Positions 30,635-35,777 of a stretch of 35,777 bases of DNA are shown here, in pieces. A program made the translations under genes and the position numbers. The first letter of the stretch is position 1. Each line of letters opens with the position of its first letter. The stretch comes from Natronomonas aquatica (GTDB taxonomy: Archaea; Halobacteriota; Halobacteria; Halobacteriales; Haloarculaceae). The notes under the pieces are model-generated. The model made no database searches, was not told the origin of the DNA, and worked only from the letters and a program-made list of their open reading frames with translations. Location: positions 1 through 35,777 of the forward strand of contig NZ_JAHLKM010000025.1 in NCBI RefSeq assembly GCF_024449025.1, written 5' to 3'.

Positions 30635-31852
30635 ATGGACCTCCTCGGCGGCGGCAAGTGGCGTGCGCTCTTTCTCGTCGGGCTCGCCGAACTGTTCGTC
30701 ATGACGCTTTGGTTCAGCGGCACGGCGGTCGGCCCCGAACTGGCCGACGCCTGGGGGCTGACGCCGACCGAGACGGCGTGGCTGACGAACGCCGTCCAGC
30801 TCGGGTTCGTCGTCGGGGCGATCCTCTCGGCCGTGTTTACGATCGCGGACGTCATCCCCCCGCGGTATCTCGTGGCTGGGTGTGCGTTCCTCGGCGCCGG
30901 GGCGACGGCGGTCATCGCCGGCGTCGTCGAGAGCGGCCCGCCGGCGATCGCCCTCCGGTTCGTCACCGGCGTCGCCTTGGCCGGCGTCTACCCGATCGGG
31001 ATGAAGATGATGTCCTCGTGGTTCATCCGGGGTCGCGGGCTCGCCATCGGCGTCCTCGTCGGCGCGCTCACCGTCGGCTCGGGCGCTCCCCACCTGTTGC
31101 GGGCCGTCGGCGGGATCGGCGACCCCGACCGCGTCCTGTACGCCACCGCCGTGATCGCGACGGTCGGCGGCCTCCTCGCGTTGCTGTACGAGGACGGCCC
31201 CCACCAGCCCGAGACGGCGCCGTTCGACCCCGGCGCCGTCCGCCGGATGCTCTCGGACCGTGGCGTCGTCCTCGCGAACCTGGGGTACTTCGGGCACATG
31301 TGGGAACTGTACGCGGTCTGGACGTGGGTCCCGGTGTATCTCCTCGCCAGCCTCGAGGCCGGCGGGACGCCGACCCCCGAACGGTGGGCCGCGCTGCTCG
31401 CGTTCGGGACGATCGCGATCGGCGGACTCGGCGCGTGGCTCGCCGGGTCGGCCGCCGACCGGATCGGCCGATCGATCGTCACCAGCGGCTGTATGGTCGT
31501 CTCGGGGGCCGCGTGTCTCGCCGCCGGACTGGTGTACGGTGCCTCGCTCGCGGTGATCACGCCGTTCGTGCTCGTGTGGGGCTTTTTCATCGTCGCCGAT
31601 TCCGCGCAGTTTTCGGCCGCCGTCTCCGAACTCGCCGACGACAGCTACGTCGGCTCCGCGTTGACCCTCCAGACCGCCGTCGGCTACCTCGTCACGATCG
31701 CCTCGATCCAGCTGATACCGTTCGTCCGGGACGCCGTCGGCTGGCGGTGGGCGTTCGTGCCGCTCGCTCTCGGCCCGCTCGTCGGGACGGTCGCGATGCT
31801 CCGGCTCCGGGTCCGGCCGGAGGCCGACCAGCTGGCTGGCGGCCGAGGGTGA
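30635..31852 (+). CDS. MFS transporter
   Basis: 405 residues with about 12 membrane helices in two halves. The start MDLLGGGKWRALFLVGLAELFVMTLWFSGTAVGPELADAWG and the loop GMKMMSSWFIRGRGLAIGVLVGALTVGSGAPHLLRA between helices 4 and 5 are typical of the major facilitator superfamily (nitrate/oxyanion or organic-acid branches). The second half contains GAWLAGSAADRIGRSIVTSGCM. It may import the substrate of the surrounding catabolic genes. Divergent from the MmgE/PrpD gene, from which only about 160 bases separate it. Confidence 0.85.
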   Translation: MDLLGGGKWRALFLVGLAELFVMTLWFSGTAVGPELADAWGLTPTETAWLTNAVQLGFVVGAILSAVFTIADVIPPRYLVAGCAFLGAGATAVIAGVVESGPPAIALRFVTGVALAGVYPIGMKMMSSWFIRGRGLAIGVLVGALTVGSGAPHLLRAVGGIGDPDRVLYATAVIATVGGLLALLYEDGPHQPETAPFDPGAVRRMLSDRGVVLANLGYFGHMWELYAVWTWVPVYLLASLEAGGTPTPERWAALLAFGTIAIGGLGAWLAGSAADRIGRSIVTSGCMVVSGAACLAAGLVYGASLAVITPFVLVWGFFIVADSAQFSAAVSELADDSYVGSALTLQTAVGYLVTIASIQLIPFVRDAVGWRWAFVPLALGPLVGTVAMLRLRVRPEADQLAGGRG

Positions 31853-31930
31853 GGATCCGCTCGCGATGTCGCCGCGCCGTGCGGTAGCGGATACCAAACC
31901 GTTTTGCCCCGGACCCGAGAGGGGAGTAGT

Positions 31931-32803
31931 ATGCCATCGCTCGGATTCATCGGCCTCGGTTCGATGGGCGGACCGATGGCCCGGAACCTGGTATCGGCCG
32001 GACACGGCGTGACCGCTTTCGACGTCGATCCGCCCGCCATCGAGGCGGTCGCCGAGGCGGGCGCGACCGCGGCGTCGTCGGCCGGCGAGGCGGCGGCGGG
32101 CGCCGACGTCGTGTTTCTCTCGCTGCCGGGGCCGGCCAACGTCGAAGCGGTCGTCGACGAGATCGCGGCCGACCTCCGGGAGGGATCCGTCCTCGTCGAT
32201 CTCACGACGTCGACGCCCGGGACGACGAACGACGTCGCCGATCGGCTCGCCGACCGCGGCGTCGACGTCCTCGGCGCGCCGGTAAGCGGCGGCGCCTCCG
32301 GGGCACGTGACGCGACGCTCTCGATCATCGTCGGCGGCGATCGGGCGGTCTTCGAGGCCTGCGAGCCGCTTTTCCGGGACATCGGGACGGACGTCTTCCA
32401 CGTCGGCGAGGAGCCGGGCCACGGCCACGCCGTCAAACTCCTCAACAACTACCTCTCGAACGTCGCGCTGATCGCGACCTCGGAGGCGGTCATCCTCGGC
32501 GATCAGGCCGGCCTCGATCGGGAGACGCTCGTCGACGTCTTCAGCGTCTCAAGCGGGCGCAACAGCGCCAACCAGGACAAGATTCCCGACCACGTCCTGA
32601 CCGGCGGGTACGACATGGGCTTCAAACTCGGGCTCATGGAGAAGGACATGCGGCTGCTCTCGGAGTTCGCTGGCGATCAGGGGATCCCGATGCTTCTCGG
32701 CCACCTCACCCGCGACATCACGGGCTATGCGAAGACCAAGAAGGGCTACGACGGCGATATGACCCGCGTCTATGATTTCCTCGAGGAGCTGATGGTCGAG
32801 TAG
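31931..32803 (+). CDS. NAD(P)-dependent beta-hydroxyacid dehydrogenase (3-hydroxyisobutyrate dehydrogenase-like)
   Basis: 290 residues. Rossmann motif GLGSMGGPMARNL at the N-terminus, substrate loop GAPVSGGASGARDATLSIIVGG, and the catalytic Lys in GHGHAVKLLNNYLSNVALIATSEAV. The family oxidises 3-hydroxyisobutyrate, tartronate semialdehyde, 6-phosphogluconate and similar beta-hydroxyacids. Near 240 KLGLMEKDMRLL is the usual C-terminal block. It is full length, reads the same way as the MFS gene 78 bases upstream, and may be transcribed with it. The exact substrate is unknown. Confidence 0.9.
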   Translation: MPSLGFIGLGSMGGPMARNLVSAGHGVTAFDVDPPAIEAVAEAGATAASSAGEAAAGADVVFLSLPGPANVEAVVDEIAADLREGSVLVDLTTSTPGTTNDVADRLADRGVDVLGAPVSGGASGARDATLSIIVGGDRAVFEACEPLFRDIGTDVFHVGEEPGHGHAVKLLNNYLSNVALIATSEAVILGDQAGLDRETLVDVFSVSSGRNSANQDKIPDHVLTGGYDMGFKLGLMEKDMRLLSEFAGDQGIPMLLGHLTRDITGYAKTKKGYDGDMTRVYDFLEELMVE

Positions 32804-32811
32804 GCGGACTC

Positions 32812-33900
32812 TCAGAACAGCGGCGTCCCGACGCCGCGCGTTTCGGCCAGTTCGGTGAGCGCCTCGATCGCCCCGTCCGTGAGGGGGATGCCCTCCGACT
32901 CGCGGCGGCGGCGCGTGTCGTGTTCGGGTTCGCCCGGCATGAGCGCCCGATCTCCGTCCGTGGAGACGCCCGTCTCGACGGCCGAGGGGTACGCCGCGTT
33001 CCGGACCTGCCCGTGGACGGTCCGGATCACGCCTTCGATCTCCGCCCGGGTGGAGAACCGCTGTGGGTCGACGAAGACGAACATCCCCGCGTTGTTCACG
33101 TGGTCGTTGTCGTCGTCGCCGACGACCTCCCCGCGCCCGATGATGCCGCCGAACAACTCGGCACACAGCGCCAGCCCGTATCCCTTCCGTCCGGCCGTCC
33201 GCCCGCCGAGCGGTAACAGCGCGCCAGCCCCCTCCTCGAAGGCGACCGCGTCCTCGACGTGTGTCCCCGCTTCGGTGACCGTCCACTCCTCGGGGATCGT
33301 CCCCTCGTCGACGGCGCGTTTGGTGATCTTCCCGTGGGCGACCTGACTCGTCGCCATGTCAAGGACGATCGGGAACTCCAGGGCGTCGAACGTCGGGATC
33401 CCGACGGTGACCGGGTTCGTCGCGAAGACCCGATCGGCGCTCCCCGGTGGCGCGACCGTCCGGGCGGTTCCCCCGCTGTTTACGAACCCCAGCGAGACGA
33501 ACCCCTCCTCGGCGGCCCGCTCGGCCCACTCGCCGACCCGCCCGAGGTGGGTGCCGCCCCGGACGCCGACGACGGAGACGCCGGCCGCCTCGGCGCCCTC
33601 GAGACCGGCGTTCACGATACGCTCGCCGGTGAGCTGTCCGAACGCCCGGTTCCCGTCGACCGAGGCGACCGCCGGCGAGTGTCGCTCGACATCGGGCGTC
33701 GCCGTCGGGTCGATCGCCCCGTCCTCGATCATCGCCTCGTAAGTCGTCGAGAGCCGGATCACTCCGTGGGAGTTGTGCCCGCGGATCTCCGCGCCGACGA
33801 GCGAGGCCGCGACCGACGCCGCCTCCGGCTCGGGCATCCCGAACGCCTCCAGCAGTTCCGCCGTGACGTCCAGGAGCGTCTGTGGTGACACACGTCGCAT
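32812..33900 (-). CDS. Ldh2/MdhA-type malate/lactate dehydrogenase family oxidoreductase
   Basis: 362 residues, full length. Family marks: GAEIRGHNSHGVIRLSTTYEAM with the catalytic His, VVGVRGGTHLGRVGEWAERAAEEGFVSLGFVNSGG, FATNPVTVGIP, DMATSQVAHGKI and GRTAGRKGYGLALCAELFGG. These enzymes reduce 2-oxoacids (malate, sulfolactate, ureidoglycolate or 2,3-diketogulonate) with NAD(P)H. A TATA-like TTATTTAAT (minus strand, about 33921-33932) is correctly spaced for leaderless initiation at 33900. It lies downstream of the LLM gene on the same strand but seems to have its own promoter. Confidence 0.9.
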   Translation of the reverse strand: MRRVSPQTLLDVTAELLEAFGMPEPEAASVAASLVGAEIRGHNSHGVIRLSTTYEAMIEDGAIDPTATPDVERHSPAVASVDGNRAFGQLTGERIVNAGLEGAEAAGVSVVGVRGGTHLGRVGEWAERAAEEGFVSLGFVNSGGTARTVAPPGSADRVFATNPVTVGIPTFDALEFPIVLDMATSQVAHGKITKRAVDEGTIPEEWTVTEAGTHVEDAVAFEEGAGALLPLGGRTAGRKGYGLALCAELFGGIIGRGEVVGDDDNDHVNNAGMFVFVDPQRFSTRAEIEGVIRTVHGQVRNAAYPSAVETGVSTDGDRALMPGEPEHDTRRRRESEGIPLTDGAIEALTELAETRGVGTPLF

Positions 33901-33920
33901 AGGCCCGGGTAGTGGGGAGG

Positions 33921-33932
33921 GTATTAAATAAG
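33921..33932 (-). promoter_or_regulatory. TATA box of the Ldh2-type gene
   Basis: On the minus strand TTATTTAATA sits about 27 bases before the ATG at 33900. Confidence 0.5.
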
Positions 33933-33964
33933 TATGCGATCGGCTCACGAACGGACTGGGGCGC

Positions 33965-34948
33965 TCAGACGTTCGGGATGACCTCATCACCCAGCAGTTC
34001 GATGCACTCGACGGCGGCGTCGTGGTCCATCCCCGGCCAGTGGAGCCGCGGAACGATGTACTCGGCGTCGAGCTCCGCCCCGTAGCGTTCGATCTCCGCA
34101 CAGATCTCGGCGGGCGTCCCGAGCAGGAACCGGTCTTCGGCCAGCTCCTCGAACGGTCTGTGGAGGTCCGTTTCGTCCTCCATCGCCTCGTCTTGTCCCC
34201 ACTCGATGTACCGCTGGTACTTCGAGAACAGGTGCTCGCGGGCGGTCTCGATGGCCGCCCCGTGGGTCTCGGCGACGAACGTCTCCCGGATGATCGGCAC
34301 CCCGGTGTCCTCGCCCCGCTCTTTTCTGATCTCGTCGTAGTCGGCTTTCAGCTCCCCGATCTCCGCAACCGTCGAGTGGGGGTTGACGAACCACGCATCG
34401 CCCATCCGGGCGGCTCGCCGGACGGCCGATCGGGTGTTGGCCGCGATCCACACCGGCGGCCGTTCGTCGGGTCGGGGGTTGATCGTGACGCCGTCGACAG
34501 CGTAATACTCCCCCTCGTAGACGACGTCCTCCTCGGTCCAGAGTCGCTTCATCAGCTCGATCCCCTCCTCGAAGCGTCCGGCGCGTTCGGATTTCGGCAC
34601 CCCGAAGCTGTCGAACTCGACGTCCCGGTAGCCGATCCCGACGCCGGCGACCGCCCCCGCCGACATCGCATCCAGCGTGGTGAGCTGTTCGGCGATCTCG
34701 ATCGGGTGGTGCAACGGGAGCAACGAGATCCCCGGGCCGACCGTCATCGACCCCGCCTCGGCCGCGAGCCGCGAGAGCAACGGCAGCTGCTGGAGCTGGA
34801 CGTAGTCGGCCAGGTAGTGTTGGCCGGTCGTGAGCATATCGAAGCCGGCCTCGCGGGCCGTGATCGTCTGGTCGACCAGCCCCGCGAACAGTTCCTCCGC
34901 GGACCGGTTCCCTGTCGTCTGACAGTTGAGATACAGCCCGAACTTCAT
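33965..34948 (-). CDS. LLM-class flavin-dependent oxidoreductase
   Basis: 327 residues of the luciferase-like monooxygenase family, which use FMN or F420 in a TIM barrel. Recognisable blocks are MKFGLYLNCQTTGNRSAEELFAGLVDQTITAREAGFDMLTTGQHYL, MTVGPGISLLPLHHPIEIAEQLTTLDAMSAGAVAGVGIGYRDVEFDSFGV and PVWIAANTRSAVRRAARMGDAWFVNP. The C-terminus includes LLGTPAEICAEIERYGAELDAEYIVPRLHWPGM. The substrate is unknown. Haloarchaea have F420, so that cofactor is possible. The Ldh2-type gene follows in the same direction. A C-terminal LLM fragment lies just upstream on the other strand. Confidence 0.85.
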   Translation of the reverse strand: MKFGLYLNCQTTGNRSAEELFAGLVDQTITAREAGFDMLTTGQHYLADYVQLQQLPLLSRLAAEAGSMTVGPGISLLPLHHPIEIAEQLTTLDAMSAGAVAGVGIGYRDVEFDSFGVPKSERAGRFEEGIELMKRLWTEEDVVYEGEYYAVDGVTINPRPDERPPVWIAANTRSAVRRAARMGDAWFVNPHSTVAEIGELKADYDEIRKERGEDTGVPIIRETFVAETHGAAIETAREHLFSKYQRYIEWGQDEAMEDETDLHRPFEELAEDRFLLGTPAEICAEIERYGAELDAEYIVPRLHWPGMDHDAAVECIELLGDEVIPNV

Positions 34949-35078
34949 GGGTGATCGGCCCCTCGCAACCTCCGATAAAAAACCCTTCCCGGGCGGTCGC
35001 CGCGTCTATTCCCCGAGCGTCGCGCTCTGTCTTCCTCCGGGAGAACTCTTCATTACGGCTCCAGTTCACACCCACACG

Positions 35079-35486
35079 ATGTTCCCGGGATTCGAACGGA
35101 GGCGGATCGACCTCGCGGACGCGGAGATCAACCTCGAGGAGGACTGGCAGCGGTTTTCGGCGTACCTCGACGCCCAGGGCACCGATCCCGCCTCGATGGA
35201 CCGGGTGGCGCTGCAGTACCTCCATCTCGTCACCGACGAGGACCCCGAAACGGCCCGCCAGGCCCAACTGGGGGTGTACGATAACCTGCTCGGCGTGGAC
35301 CGAACCGTCGAACACGCGGCGGAGAACTGGCTCACCGGCACGATCGAGGAGGTACAGGCGACCCTCGCCGAGTACGACCGGCTCGGCTTCGACGAGGTCC
35401 TCCTCCACCCGATGAGTACACAGCCGGCAGAACTGGACCGACAGCTCCGGCTGTACCGGCGGCATCTGCTGTCGGAGTATCAGTAA
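35079..35486 (+). pseudogene. LLM-family C-terminal fragment
   Basis: 135 residues that resemble only the last third or so of an LLM flavoprotein: NLEEDWQRFSAYLDAQGTDPASMDRVALQYLHLVTDEDPETARQAQL followed by NWLTGTIEEVQATLAEYDRLGFDEVLLHPMSTQPAELDRQL. The barrel's flavin-binding N-terminal two thirds are missing, and nothing like them precedes the ATG. The fragment itself is undamaged, so it may be expressed or only recently truncated. It ends convergently with citrate synthase. Confidence 0.6.
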
Positions 35487-35582
35487 AACGAGCGGTTCGG
35501 TTCGGAAACGAACAGAGAGAGAAAACAGAGGCGAGAGAAAGAAATGAGCGCCGGGATACTCCCAGCAGTCGGCGGCCAGCGT

Positions 35583-35777
35583 CTATCGGTTTTCGAGCGG
35601 TGTGACGGTACGGTCGGTTTCGCCCACATAGCGGGCTCGCGGCCGGATCAGTCGGTTATCTTCGTACTGTTCGAGGATGTGCGCGATCCATCCGCCCACC
35701 CGGCTCATCGCGAAAATCGGCGTGTAAATGTCCACCGGAATCCCCATCTGATAGTACATCGACGCCGAGTAAAAATC
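35583..35777 (-). CDS. Citrate synthase, C-terminal part (gene runs off the window)
   Basis: The last 64 residues are visible: DFYSASMYYQMGIPVDIYTPIFAMSRVGGWIAHILEQY, then NRLIRPRARYVGE, and the end TPLENR. VDxYTPxFAxSRxxGWxAHxxEQ with the following RPRxxYxG is the signature end of citrate synthase (and of 2-methylcitrate synthase), containing the catalytic Asp and substrate Arg region. The reaction condenses acetyl-CoA with oxaloacetate. The 5' part lies beyond 35777. Confidence 0.95.
   Translation of the reverse strand, partial: DFYSASMYYQMGIPVDIYTPIFAMSRVGGWIAHILEQYEDNRLIRPRARYVGETDRTVTPLENR

Noticed and set aside
30605-32428. 607-residue minus-strand frame over the MFS and dehydrogenase genes
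   Set aside because: A shadow frame typical of GC-rich DNA; both genes on the other strand have clear families.
33987-35465. 492-residue minus-strand frame overlapping the LLM gene
   Set aside because: Arg-rich shadow of the LLM gene, which is identified in another frame.

Overview
The window is a piece of a haloarchaeal (class Halobacteria) genome. The evidence is acidic proteins, TATA-type promoters placed for leaderless transcripts, Tat-dependent lipoproteins (twin Arg followed by a Cys lipobox), a type II archaeal GAPDH and an HVO_0476-type zinc-finger gene next to protein-L-isoaspartate methyltransferase genes. Nothing in the sequence fixes the genus.

Bases 1 to about 14515 are an accessory island, visibly lower in GC than what follows. 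In order it holds: a Tat lipoprotein; a nucleotidyltransferase/HEPN (MNT-HepT-like) toxin-antitoxin pair with a three-copy operator; an 1148-residue VirB4/TraD-like (HerA superfamily) DNA-transfer ATPase with a nuclease-like tail; a 1.4 kb non-coding region with ORB-like and GTGTAC repeats (possible origin) and a decayed copy of the 5' end of the next gene; a PrimPol-like replication protein; an IS630-family element; a second Tat lipoprotein; a small winged-helix protein; and a three-gene RAMP operon. The first RAMP gene is preceded by a compact structured RNA with several perfect hairpins. The operon resembles the array-less, highly derived class 1 CRISPR-Cas locus of haloarchaea known as HRAMP. 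I see no CRISPR array and no nuclease gene. A fourth ORF (14394-14522) seems cut off at the island edge.

Bases 14519 to 35777 are GC-rich and mostly chromosomal in character. Two isoaspartyl methyltransferase genes (14519-15259 and 19308-20012) flank a lower-GC insert of about 4 kb carrying a glutamine-rich Hsp20, a transposase remnant, a repeat-bearing lipoprotein, a membrane-anchored sulfite-oxidase-type molybdoenzyme, an ArsR-like regulator and a small membrane protein. Then come the HVO_0476-type protein, a thioredoxin-reductase-like flavoprotein, an aminopeptidase, GAPDH, a second Hsp20, a DUF5658-like membrane protein, a RimK-like ATP-grasp enzyme, a frameshifted aspartoacylase-like gene and a PEBP protein.

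From 27160 the genes look like an acyl-CoA or organic-acid catabolic cluster: a MaoC hydratase, acyl-CoA dehydrogenase, MmgE/PrpD protein, MFS transporter, 3-hydroxyisobutyrate-dehydrogenase-like enzyme, Ldh2-type dehydrogenase, an LLM flavoprotein, an LLM C-terminal fragment and the 3' end of citrate synthase running off the window. The most interesting part is the RAMP operon with its structured leader RNA. The replication region with its duplicated, decayed PrimPol start is second.
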